DNA of 64,000 nt from an uncultured Methanoregula sp. (GTDB lineage Archaea > Halobacteriota > Methanomicrobia > Methanomicrobiales > Methanospirillaceae): contig NZ_OY781872.1 of the NCBI RefSeq assembly GCF_963677065.1, forward strand, positions 62,001-126,000. Reading direction: 5' to 3'. Numbering within the stretch: position 1 is the first letter of the stretch; every line of letters starts with the position of its first letter. A program made the position numbers and the translations under genes. This document shows positions 17,701 through 26,500 of the stretch, in pieces. The notes under the pieces are model-generated. The model made no database searches, had not been told where the DNA came from, and worked only from the letters and a program-made list of their open reading frames with translations.

Positions 17701-18533
17701 CTGCCACCACGGACCTGAACTTGTCCTATAAGTACGGCTGGTCCTATATCGATTCCGTGTACGTACACTTGATGGGTGCGTCTGCCAGTTTCATTGGCCG
17801 GATGCCTGGAATTCTTGATAAGAACGGCAGTTGGACGATGGGTGATTTGTACAGTATACCGGACAAGTACGCTAGCGTAGCAATTAGTGGGGTAACAGTT
17901 CGAGAGAAATTGCTGGAGGCGGCTGCGATAGAATATGAGCGCAGTGGTGTGATAAACGATGTAACCATCGACATGGCGAGTGCCGCCATGACTATTTTGG
18001 GGACCGCCTCTGGGCTCAACATCGCCCGCCAATTAGCCATATCACTCGGTGAAAAGATGCTACCAAGCGCGCTTGAGGCGGGGCTCTTCGGATCACGTGC
18101 TGCCCTTCTTGCCGCGAAACAGGGTGGATTGACAACGTTTAAGGTTGCTTGGCGCTCGACTGGAAATGGACTTTTGGATTCGCTGGGGATCGAGAATGCA
18201 ACGATCAGTAAATTGACCACCTCAATCAGCCCGGACCTCGCGGGAGCTGAGCTTGCGAACGTCATGGCTCACGAGGGTTTTCATGTGAGTGTAGCGCTGA
18301 ACTTCCCGAATTTCGCGGCTTCGGCTGGCCGGCTGGGTTACGTTGGAGCGTTTCCTCTTTATGCCGAGGAAGTTGCAGCCTACGGATATGGCGCGGTTAA
18401 AGCGGGGCAATATGGACAAGCCTTGTTTGCGCCGATAAGCGCGTTTGGGTCGCTATCTGCAGGCCAAGCGGCATCTGTTTTAGGAACAGGCGGAACGCTT
18501 GCTGGTCTTTCCTATTATATTTATTCGCACTAA
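11754..18533 (+). CDS. Full-length Rhs toxin family B: signal peptide, TPR, C39-like, Rhs, HExxH tip
   Basis: About 2259 residues. ATG 11754 is chosen because it precedes a Sec signal (RRLVARLIALAAALLLTGPAAAQ). A TPR-like helical region (about 80-220) leads into a C39-type papain fold with Cys231 (SCGPSAL), His301 (LGHYAAI) and Asp317 (ADPV), the usual C39 spacing. A long YD-repeat shell (about 400-1950) follows, including a ~150-residue insert near 16500-17010. The Rhs-associated core ends NRDPSGTKDGPN...FDAWGL at about 17695. The ~280-residue tip has HEGFH (18270-18284) and a later AEEVAAYGYG, matching a gluzincin metallopeptidase layout. No PAAR or VgrG-type region. Inference: Sec-exported Rhs shell carrying a metallopeptidase toxin; the C39 domain may process the protein. 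Confidence 0.92.
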   Translation: MRTIMINQRQPRTSGLMGLLDHQPPRRLVARLIALAAALLLTGPAAAQLADPAPLPDRSKSTNSLPERITQALVFPQRIVWVGKQAPSDADSLALLDAIAQFQPTNITTGLTALERFISEHPASPWTPSLHQNLAEHYRERGRLTLALQHGQSAWDLAQDLPGEAAQHVADAALANQARLRAVLGHTDQVEALAAQAKDRRLEGVALVQTFQSAQERAALTRQRPQDFVSCGPSALREVSRVLQAEFRESKTMLKPQSSAGYSLTELGTLAKANNLDMVPVQWPRGEPLPVPCVLHWQLGHYAAILSGHDDIFLVADPVFDHPLLMDRATLEAESSGFLLVPATQTPATWAALPATVTDQVRGNAQANSYLPDAKDSLLDKGWCPRYMMSWQLTEPYLNLWLSDSPLTYQPALGPRVGVEVYCKQRSQTPRNPRIFDIGCAYSTNSNWNLNWQTYLEVNSYCADPAYLYFNITFHLGDGGTRNYIFMSSSGLEDWRGFDYDSRTRAELLPYLPDGPGYRITYPDGRQDYFTNVVVFADGKRLAFRTLEADPQGHALVYRYQRVGDVVQLISVIDADGHTNAVNYYDTTTNLIKEIVDPSGHTNRYQHASGGSLTNITDMAGLSSAVTYDYQGWVTSLTTPYGTTGFKYLGGSDGTVPNNNTINRAVLVTEPNGGSQMFMFRGCSAALNSSQSSPPLIQNYPDNQIPTNTPLGSLDTFDTAYRNTFHWDQRQFAALSLTARTNLCSPNNLTEYTFWNLTTNDYFKARMSHWLFNSVGVSSSVSLVRAGSPDGVTAGPTSWFDYVGKSPSVEGYPGVAGIISVPSVIAQVLPDGSTAYSYTRYNPLLHPTNVLTTYTTTAGAVATRSNAIVYADNQIDVLRVTGPDGTVLARFGVDTNYHLVTAQTNAIGVTRYFYDSARRLTGTLTPSGLCISNLYYDTSADLNRLQAIVVYDAVGGTPLATNSYTYYPNGTVYTHTDERNLTTVNTWDALSRLTGTTYPDGTYVSNVYSRLDLTASRDRQGHWTYFGFDSLRRPIATTNALNQVTTTYYGPGGSPVVVSNAAGLTTMSYDLAGRLVTQTSPDTLAVTNTYNAIGQLYAVTDSSGYRVTNAYNNQGLVYASSNAVGCLQRTLYDIYDRPALVTDANGITLTNTYDPAGRILTRAYPPGGGVEQYGYSTNVAALTSYTNQIGNVTRYAYDALGRKTNTVAGAGTADAVTNSFVYNGAGDLLTLRDGRGHVTSACYDAYGRVTSRRDANDTEISRYQYDPLNHLTNRWSAAKGTTTYVYDPLGNLLNTIYPERTIQFAYDELNRLTNMVDAVGATRYSYDRAGLLLTEDGPWAYDTVTSIYTNRLRASLTLQQPGAPVAWQYRYDTAHRLDTLVSPAGMFSYRYPAAGATLARASRLPVQVDLPVGAIVNSYDGMARVTNNILRNLAQATLNAHAYAYNNASQRTRMTSTSAGNYVDYGYDALGQLTNAAGRELAGGAPRVQEQWANTYDKAGNLAQRVKNQLTETFVADANNQLTSVSSAGTLTVGGTATPAATQVTVNGQTAALYADKTFAVANVPLTTTTVAAIATDGAGHSATDHINLNATSAAGQFHYANLASPVVLAANTAYYLVSEETVGGDTWGHSDTTVTTMTVATETTSVFGSGPGNWYQEGGPGLTFGPLNFKYAISGSEAPYVTGQVAGTLRNNWSGYVGMRIVVGTTPVTVTALGRMMLSGNTGTHTVKLVRESDGTDVPGGSVSIAMAGGTVSPQYDLNGNLLTDGRRTFSYDSDNQLTGIVVTNANGTITQTGFVYDGKARRRIRTEASWQSGAWVTNQTFRYLYDGQRVIQERDANNHILVTYTRGLDLSQTLDGAGGIGGLLARTHPGNHHFYYHSDGNGNVTAIVNQSQTLVAQYRYDPFGGLVSQSGPLAEINLYRFSSKEFHHPSGLYYYGYRFYDPNLQRWLNRDPSGTKDGPNLFAFCHNGPVNGFDAWGLDFAATTDLNLSYKYGWSYIDSVYVHLMGASASFIGRMPGILDKNGSWTMGDLYSIPDKYASVAISGVTVREKLLEAAAIEYERSGVINDVTIDMASAAMTILGTASGLNIARQLAISLGEKMLPSALEAGLFGSRAALLAAKQGGLTTFKVAWRSTGNGLLDSLGIENATISKLTTSISPDLAGAELANVMAHEGFHVSVALNFPNFAASAGRLGYVGAFPLYAEEVAAYGYGAVKAGQYGQALFAPISAFGSLSAGQAASVLGTGGTLAGLSYYIYSH

Positions 18534-18551
18534 ACACCAAATACTACAGTT

Positions 18552-18938
18552 ATGTGGATCTGCATTTGTGTGATTGTGGTCTGCGGTTTCGCCGTGATAG
18601 TGCGGAAGTACGTTCGGGGGCTAGATCGACGACGAGAATTAGAGAGGGCAGGCCGTGTGACCGATTGGCTGGATCTTCGAAAGAGGCCTTTGCCCCTTGA
18701 AAAAATTGTTCAAACGGATTTTGGTTTTGGAAAGGAGATTTGGGCAATCAGAACGGGAGGAGAGGAAATTGATCTCAGTTTGAGCGCATTTCAAAGTGGG
18801 CTTTTGATCCATCCCCGTCCGAGGCATCGCGAGTTGCAGGAATTTTGCCGGTCTCACCAAGTCGAACTTGTACAGATGCGAGTGAAATCGAAGCGGGGCA
18901 GCCCTAGCCTGGATTCCCATGCGAGGAGCGGGACCTAA
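18552..18938 (+). CDS. Putative membrane-anchored immunity protein
   Basis: Starts 18 bases after the rhs stop. The 128-residue product has an N-terminal transmembrane helix (CICVIVVCGFAVIV) followed by basic residues, then a soluble ~100-residue domain rich in Arg/Lys/Glu, so an N-in/C-out or N-out/C-in anchor is possible. No family recognised. Position behind the metallopeptidase tip makes an immunity role likely but unproven. Confidence 0.6.
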   Translation: MWICICVIVVCGFAVIVRKYVRGLDRRRELERAGRVTDWLDLRKRPLPLEKIVQTDFGFGKEIWAIRTGGEEIDLSLSAFQSGLLIHPRPRHRELQEFCRSHQVELVQMRVKSKRGSPSLDSHARSGT

Positions 18939-19660
18939 CAAGACGGGGGGGCTTTCAGCCGAGAACCAGGTTTAAGGGCCGGTTATCGAGCCAGGGAACC
19001 TTGATGGTTTTCTTGTCGAAGCCGGCCTGTGAAGGGGTCATCCATTAGGGCTTGTCATCCATTAGGGCTTGTCATCCATTAGGGCTTGTCATCCATTAGG
19101 GCTTGTCATCCATTAGGGCTTGTCATCCATTAGGGCTTGTCATCCATTAGGGCTTGTCAAGTGCGGACAAAAAATTCCTGTTCCCGTCTCTCGTTTTTGT
19201 CCAAACGGGCGTCCGAACGTCGTCGGGCTCCCGATCTTGCAGCCGCTTTCGAGCCTGCGTTTTTCTCTATAAACTCGAACCCTTCTTTGCTAGAAGGCAT
19301 TCGTTCAGTCATCCATCTGGTTCTAGCCGGCTCGCCGTGCCACTGGGGCCGCGGCGGTTTTCTTGAGCCCTGGAACCGAAGCTCGCAGGGCTCGGGCCCA
19401 ACCCGTCAGTGACGGGTCCAGAAAAACGTCAGTTCCGTCCGGGGTTCATTCAATTTGTATAGAACTGTAGTTCCTGAGCGACCTGCGCCCAGTCTAACCT
19501 TGTCTTGACTCCCAGGCCGGTCGAATGGCCTCAAAATCGTTTCGCCCGCCGCTCTAGTGCTGGGCTATGTTTAGTCTTTAGCGGGTGATGAGTGGCCTCC
19601 AATCAGTCCCCTGGCTCGAGGTCCAACCCCTTCCCTGGCTGACCACTCAACCCCCAAATT
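18939..19660. other. Repeat-bearing non-coding tail of IS110 remnant
   Basis: From 19158 to 19660 this is the inverted copy of about 48189-48685. No frame is well conserved between the two copies because of indels, so it reads as the long non-coding end of the IS110 element. Positions 18945-19038 are unassigned. Confidence 0.5.
19039..19157. repeat. 17-bp tandem repeat, seven perfect copies
   Basis: Seven head-to-tail copies of CATCCATTAGGGCTTGT without spacers. One copy of the same 17-mer (reverse orientation) sits at the corresponding end of the second IS110 remnant (about 48684-48700), so the array is an amplification at the element terminus. Confidence 0.95.
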
Positions 19661-20376
19661 CTAGTTCGCCTTTTTGGCCGCGGGTTGCCGCAAGAACGGG
19701 AACACCCGTTGCGGATCGTAAGGCTCGTTCTTGCTCATCACATGCCAGGGCGCTTTCGAGAGTTTGCTCGCCAGGGCCTTGGTGGCCACCATCGTGTTGG
19801 TCTTGGCTTTCTTGTGCTCATAAAACCGCTGGCTGGGCGGGTCGTAGCGCCGGGCGAAATGCGCCGCTTCGATATAGGCCCAGGCCAGGTACTGATTGCC
19901 GCATTTGCCGTTGTTTTCGCCTTTGCTCTTGCCGTTACTTTCCCGCTCCGTCGGCACGCAACGGCAATAACTGGCGTACCGCCCGTCCTCGGGAAACCGC
20001 GCGATCGGTCCGGTTTCCATCGAAATGGTCAGCCCCAAAATGCGTCCGATGCCCGGCAGTTGCTGGATATACTGGTAGCACGGCAGTTGGCCGGCCACCG
20101 CCTCCACCTCTTTCTCCAACGCGCGGATGCTCTCGTTGTACTCCCGGATTAACTTGGCCTCGTGGCCCGCGATCAATTGATCGGCCGGATGGTCGAACCA
20201 TTCCGCGACGGTTTCCGGCTCCAAGGCTTTGGCTTCGCCCTGCGAGAGCTTGGCCCCGGTGGTGCGCGAATAGAGGCTCTTCACGCTGAGCAGCAGGCTG
20301 GTGCGCTGATGCACCAGGAGCTGCCGCCGCCGGAGGAGATCGCGATACGGACGCAGCTTGGCGTCGTAAATGAAAA
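19158..20376 (-). mobile_element. IS110-family remnant, left copy (C-terminal half plus non-coding tail)
   Basis: Forms a ~1.2 kb inverted repeat with 47509-48700. Holds the transposase C-terminal half and a ~500-base non-coding tail ending at the 17-bp repeats. The other end is cut close to the REP-like element at 20391. Confidence 0.85.
19661..20376 (-). pseudogene. IS110 transposase, C-terminal (Transposase_20) half
   Basis: The frame from FIYDAKLRPY (20372-20343) through MHQRTSLLLSVKSLYSR to PAAKKAN. It has the helix-hairpin-helix-like LPGIGRILGLTISMETG, the conserved FPEDGRYASYCRCVP and a C-terminal Ser-containing GNQYLAWAYIEAA segment, all typical of the IS110 C-terminal domain. The N-terminal DEDD domain is absent here; a matching N-terminal half lies at 42393-43049, and the two halves share about 27 identical bases around TTTACGACGCCAAGCTGCGT. 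Inactive alone. Confidence 0.85.
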
Positions 20377-20390
20377 GTGGGTCAAAAAGT

Positions 20391-20546
20391 GGGTCAACCC
20401 ATAGTTTGGTTCGTTTAGGAGTTTGACATGAAAGCGGATCAAAGCATAGTATGGTTCATATATCTGATTGACGCGATGGTAATTAGATAACATGATAAGA
20501 AGACGGTCCGCGATGTAAAATGCCAACCCAAACTATGGTTTGACCC
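20391..20546. mobile_element. REP/MITE-like element 4
   Basis: Starts GGGTCAACCCATAGTTTGG and ends CCAAACTATGGTTTGACCC. The interior differs from elements 1-3: its first ~25 bases (GGAGTTTGACATG) resemble the left side of the RAYT element at 54079, and it contains a degenerate internal end (GCGGATCAAAGCATAGTATG). It sits exactly at the 5' truncation of the family A rhs gene. Confidence 0.85.
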
Positions 20547-23500
20547 CGAACTGGCGACGCCTTCTCCGGCCAGCCCGCCTGGACCGACTATGCCGCCGCT
20601 TGGTACGTGCCCTCGTGGTTCAAGGTCACGTCCCCCAATGTCCCCTTTTCGACGTATTCCTGGCAGACCGGCGATGTCATCGTCCACTCCGCCAACACCG
20701 CGCCCCTGGCCAACGTGGTTTGGACCGCGCCGACCGCCGGCACCGTCAATATCGCCGGCAGTATCTGGATGGTTTACTCGGCCCTGGGCCGGCTCCAGCA
20801 ATGGACGCTCTACAAGAACGGCACCGTGTTGACCTCGGGCAATCTGGCCCTCACGCAGAACCGGGCCAATCCCTGCAACGTGGCGGCCGGGCTCAACAGC
20901 ATCCCGGTCGCCGCCAACGACACCATCCAGCTCGAAATTTCCCACCTCGCCGGCTATGACGGCCACTACGTCGGCGTCAACCTCACCATCACCGCTGTGT
21001 CGTCCGGGAACACTCCGCCCACCATTTCGCCCATCGCCAACCAAACCACCCTCATCAACACGCCCGTCGGTCCCGTGGGTTTCACCGTGGGCGACGCCGA
21101 ACCCCCCGCCGCCAACTTGACGCTCAGCGCCTCCTCCTCCAACCCAACCCTGGTGCCCAACGCCAGCGTTGGCTTGGGCGGGAGCGGGTCCAGCCGCACC
21201 GTCACCGTCACGCCCATCGCGGGTCAAACCGGATCCGCCGCCATTACCCTGACCGTCAGCGACGGCGCCGCCACCGCGAGCACCTCCTTCACCGTCACCG
21301 TGAACGCCTCGGGCTCGGGCACCACGTGGGACCTCAAAACCGATTGGAGCGACAGCGCCAATCCCCACGGGGTGTGGGCCTATCGGCGCGGGACGACGCC
21401 CCTCACCCTCATGAACGGCTACCCGCAGGGCCATGGCGACGCCTTCTCCGGCCAGCCCGCTTGGACGGATTATTCCGTCTATTGGTACGTGCCCACTTGG
21501 TTCAAGGTCACGTCCCCCAATGTCCCCTTTTCGACGTACTCCTGGCAGACCGGCGATGTCATCGTCCACTCCGCCAACACCGCGCCCCTGGCCAACGTGG
21601 TTTGGACCGCGCCGACCGCCGGCACCGTCAATATCGCCGGCAGTATCTGGATGGTTTACTCGGCCCTGGGCCGGCTCCAGCAATGGACGCTCTACAAGAA
21701 CGGCACCGTGTTGACCTCGGGCAATCTGGCCCTCACGCAGAACCGGGCCAATCCCTGCAACGTGGCGGCCGGGCTCAACAGCATCCCGGTCGCCGCCAAC
21801 GACACCATCCAGCTCGAAATTTCCCACCTCGCCGGCTATGACGGCCACTACGTCGGCGTCAACCTCACCATCACCGCTGTGTCGTCCGGGAACACTCCGC
21901 CCACCATTTCGCCCATCGCCAACCAAACCACCCTCATCAACACGCCCGTCGGTCCCGTGGGTTTCACCGTGGGCGACGCCGAAACCCCCGCCGCCAACTT
22001 GACGCTCAGCGCCTCCTCCTCCAACCCAACCCTGGTGCCCAACGCCAGCGTTGGCTTGGGCGGGAGCGGGTCCAGCCGCACCGTCACCGTCACGCCCACC
22101 GCGGGTCAAACCGGATCCGCCGCCATTACCCTGACCGTCAGCGACGGCGCCGCCACCGCGAGCACCTCCTTCACCGTCACCGTGAACGCCTCGGGCTCGG
22201 GCACCACGTGGGACCTCAAAACCGATTGGAGCGACAGCGCCAATCCCCACGGGGTGTGGGCCTATCGGCGCGGGACGACGGCCCTGTCCCTCATGAACGG
22301 CTTTCCCCAGGGCCATGGCGACGCCTTCTCCGGCCAGCCCGCCTGGATGGATTATTCCGTGTATTGGTACGTGCCCGCGTGGTTCAAGGTCACCTCCCCC
22401 AATGTCCCCTTTTCGACGTACTCCTGGCAGACCGGCGATGTCATCGTCCACTCCGCCAACACCGCGCCCCTGGCCAACGTGGTCTGGACCGCGCCGACCG
22501 CCGGCACCGTCAATATCGCCGGCAGTATCTGGATGGTTTACTCGGCCCTGGGCCGGCTCCAGCAATGGACGCTCTACAAGAACGGCACCGTGTTGACCTC
22601 GGGCAATCTGGCCCTCACGCAGAACCGGGCCAATCCCTGCAACGTGGCGGCCGGGCTCAACAACATTCCGGTCGCCGCCAACGACACCATCCAGCTCGAA
22701 ATTTCCCACCTCGCCGGCTATGACGGCCACTACGTCGGCGTCAACCTCACCATCACCGCCACCACTCCGCCCCCCAACCCCGACTCCGACGGCGACGGTC
22801 TCCCCGATGCCTGGGAAATGCAGTACTTCGGCAACCTCTCCCATACCGCCGCCGAGGATTACGACGGCGACGGCTTGACCAATCTCCAGGAATATCAACC
22901 GGGCACCGATCCCACCAATCCGGACTCCGATGGTGATGGACTCTCCGATGGTTACGAGGTCAACGTCTCGAGCTCCAATCCCTTGAACGCCTTCTCTCAT
23001 CCGAACGGCAATGCCAACATTGCCGACGGTTTCTATTATTTGTGCGCGAAATCTGGCCAGACAGGCACCAAGGTAACTTTGAGCGGCCCGGTCGGGGTAA
23101 ATAGCCTTCAACTCACCATCTCCGGCGCCGGGACGGGAGACGCGTACGATTTGTATTACCACCAGACGGGCAGCGATTACTGGTCGCTCTCGGCCCGCGG
23201 AATCGCCGGCCAGACCCAATTCGTCGTGCCCAACCCGGGCGGCACGCCCGAATTCGCCGTCGGTAAGAACGTGGACGCCGACAATGACGGCTTGCCCGAT
23301 GGCTTCGAAATCCTGGGCAGCTTTTCGGTGGTCGGCGCGGCCCATTCCTTGTCGCCCACTTTGACCGGTTTGAACGATGGCGCTTATGATTCGGATGGCG
23401 ACGGCGTCTCTAATGCCGCCGAATTCAATGCGGGCACCGACCCGCTTTCCAATGGCTCTCTGCCTCAAGGCGCCAGCATGGAAAACCTCCTCCGCTCGAT

Positions 23501-26500
23501 TCAGGTGCGACACCAGTTTTTGAACCCCAATGCGAGCCCTCTACAGTGGCCTGCAAATTCCTGTGGTTGCACTGCGTCGCCATTCCCCATCGACGGATTC
23601 TATGGCGATCTTTCCCAGAACCAGGGCAAGGCCTTTGAGGTGTTGGCAGCGGCGCGCACCCGCGTGGTCGCGCTATGCGGCTCGTTTGTCGCGAGCGGCT
23701 TGGGCAATGATCTGGGTGGGCTTCCTTTCGATGGGCCGGTGCCGATGTTCGACACGGCGTCATTCGCATCAGTGTTTGCCAACAACCCCAATTGGCCCAC
23801 TGATCCTCTCACTCCGGACAATTATTCGCTCTATCAAACTCGACTGGTTAAAGTAATTAACCTATTGACTTGTCTCAAGCGCCCCCTGGAATGCTACCAC
23901 CCTACCGATAATAACAACCAGTTCGAAAAGGAAAAGCGCGGCGGAGCTACGCTTCCTCAGTTTGTCGGCGATGTTCAAAATCCTGGCGCTGTTGACGTTG
24001 GCTTCCCGAACTATACCGGCTCGGCGTGGGTAACAAAAACTGAGAATGCTTGGCCACAGGTGAAGGAAGATATTGGTCTGGACAACAGCGGTGCGTCCAG
24101 GTACTCGGTTGGTTATTGGAACCTAGCCGGAAGGCTGCGGGGGGATTTCACCGGCTTCACGGGTTCCGCGTTCATTTATGTCTCGGCCACTGGTGACGAA
24201 AAATGGGAATCGCCTCTTAGCCAGTCACAAATGACCAGCGGCGCTTATTACCTGATGGAAACTACCTCAGGGAGTCAGATGTATTATTCTCGGCCGCTGG
24301 GCACGCATGAAATCGACGACCCCAAAAGAGCCCTAGCAGCCATCCCCTGGACGATCCCTGCCCCCCCCAACGGTGGTTGGCTGTACTCAGGTGGCTGGCA
24401 AATGCGCGGCGCCTTCGCCATCATCAAACCCGACTTCACTGTTCCCGTCGGCTCCGATGCCAGTTGTGGCTGTATCGCGTCCTGCATCCCCGGTGGTTTG
24501 AATCCGGGCGTTGGCTCGATCCATTTCACGATTAAACTCGGCCAAACCCCCTTCGAAGAGGAGGTCGGCTATCTGCTGGTCCAACAAGCCAAGCCCAGCC
24601 CCGAGCTCTACACCCGCAAAACCCTCTGGAGCATGGCCAAGGGAGGCCTTCTCGTCGAACGTGACTCGGGTGGGCTCAAGCGCATCGACACCGGCCGCAT
24701 CGTCGCCCAAATCACCGACCTGCCGGCGGGCGGCTACGCCGTCGATTTCTTCACCGACACCAACGCGCCGGCCTACAAGCGCATCACCCTCGAGCCCCGC
24801 AACGGCGACCTCAACCAGCCGCGCCTCACCGAGTTCGAATACACCGAGAACGCCCAGCGCGTCTCCGATTACCGCTACTATCCCGAGTCCGACACCTGGG
24901 AACTGCGCACCGGCAACGGCGAGCGCGTCCAATCCCGCGCGACCGTCTGGAACGCCGACCATACCGAACGCGTCGAAACCGACCAAATCCGCGGCGCCGA
25001 TGGCCAATTGGTGGCCCAAACCGCCGAGAAGATCCACGTCTTCCCCTGGGGCGAGCAGCGCATCGAGAAGACCGAGGGCGCCGGCGCCACGACGCGGACC
25101 ACCCGCTGGTCCTATTACGAGCAGCCCGCCGATGGCCGCGCCTTTGGCCAGCTCAAACAAGTCGTCGAACCCACCGGACGTTGGGAACGCTACGAATATG
25201 ACGCCAAGGGGCGTTCCGCCAAAACCATCCGCCAGTTGGGCAACCAGCCGATCGGCAGTGCCGAAAGCCTGAACCGCGTCCAAATTCGCGCCTTCAGCCC
25301 CGATAACCGCACCATCACGCTCTCCGAAGAGGTTCAGGGCAGCGAAGTCTCCCGCCGCTACCTCGTCTTCGGCGACCTCGAGAAGCGCGAGATCGTAGCC
25401 CAACCCGGCGCGGCCATCGACGATCCGGCCAACTCGGTCACCGTCACCCGTTACCAACCGGGCCTGCCCGAGAACAAGCCCGCCGCGGTTTTGCACCCCG
25501 ACGGCACCCTCGACGCGTACACGTACAACCCGCACCAGCAGCTCCTGACCACCGTCTCAGGCCAGCCCGACGCTTCCGGCACCAACGTGCTTAACGGCAC
25601 CCGCCATCGCGTCGTTCGCGACCCCGGCGCCCTCAAGGTCACCGAGGAAACCCGCGTCGTCGCCAATGGCCAGGAAACCCTCCAGATCGCCTGGCAGGAA
25701 ACCACCCAGGACGCTTTCGGTCGCGCCAAAACCACGCGCCACCTCAACGGCACCCAAACGACCCAGGATTACGATTGCTGCGGCCTGGGCGCGGAAACCG
25801 ATACCGAAGGCACCCCCACCGGCCACAGTCACGACGCCCTCAAACGCCCGCAATCGGTGACCCGCCAGAACATCGTCACCTCGTACCGGTACGACGCCGC
25901 CGGCCACCGCTTGGCCACTTATCGCCAGGGCACCAACGGCAACGTCATTACCCTCGAAACCGCCGCGTACGACCTCCTCGGACGGACCCGCCTCCAGGTC
26001 AACGCCCAGAACGGCACGAACCGGATGGATTATGCCTTCGACGCCGCCGGCCAGAGCGTCGTCACCACCACCTACCCCGACGGCGGCACCCGCGTCGAGA
26101 CCTATTACCAGGACGGCACCCTGCGCGCCGTCGCCGGCACCGCCGCCGCCCCCGTCCGCTACGAATACGGTGTCGAGCCTTTCAACGGGGTGAGCCGCTC
26201 TTTCACCCGCGAAATCAAGCTCGACGCCCAGGGCCAGGATACCGACGAATGGGTCAAAACCTACGCCGACGCCCAGGACCGCACCATTGCCGTGGTGTAC
26301 CCGGACCACGCCGCGCGCCTCAGCGAGTACGATGCCCAGGGCCATCTGGTCAAGGAAACCGATCCCGACGGCGTGGTCGTGCTCCACCAGTACAACGCCC
26401 TCGGCGAGGAGGAGTACACCGCCGTGGATGTGAATAAAAACGGGCGCATCGACCTCGCTGGTCCCGACCGCGTCACCCGCGCCGTGCGCGATTACGCCCA

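Noticed and set aside
19039..19157. Possible CRISPR array
   Set aside because: Seven direct repeats but no spacers between them, and no cas genes.
19137..19412. Protein-like frame in the IS110 tail, also in the copy at 48268-48705
   Set aside because: Frames diverge after an indel between the two copies; better explained as a non-coding element end.
20439..23513. Very long minus-strand open frame opposite the rhs A repeats (similar ones opposite 14211-16316, 25557-27392, 33713-36262)
   Set aside because: Gly/Val/Ala/Arg-rich translations without domains, in register with a well-supported GC-rich rhs gene on the other strand; they arise from codon bias.
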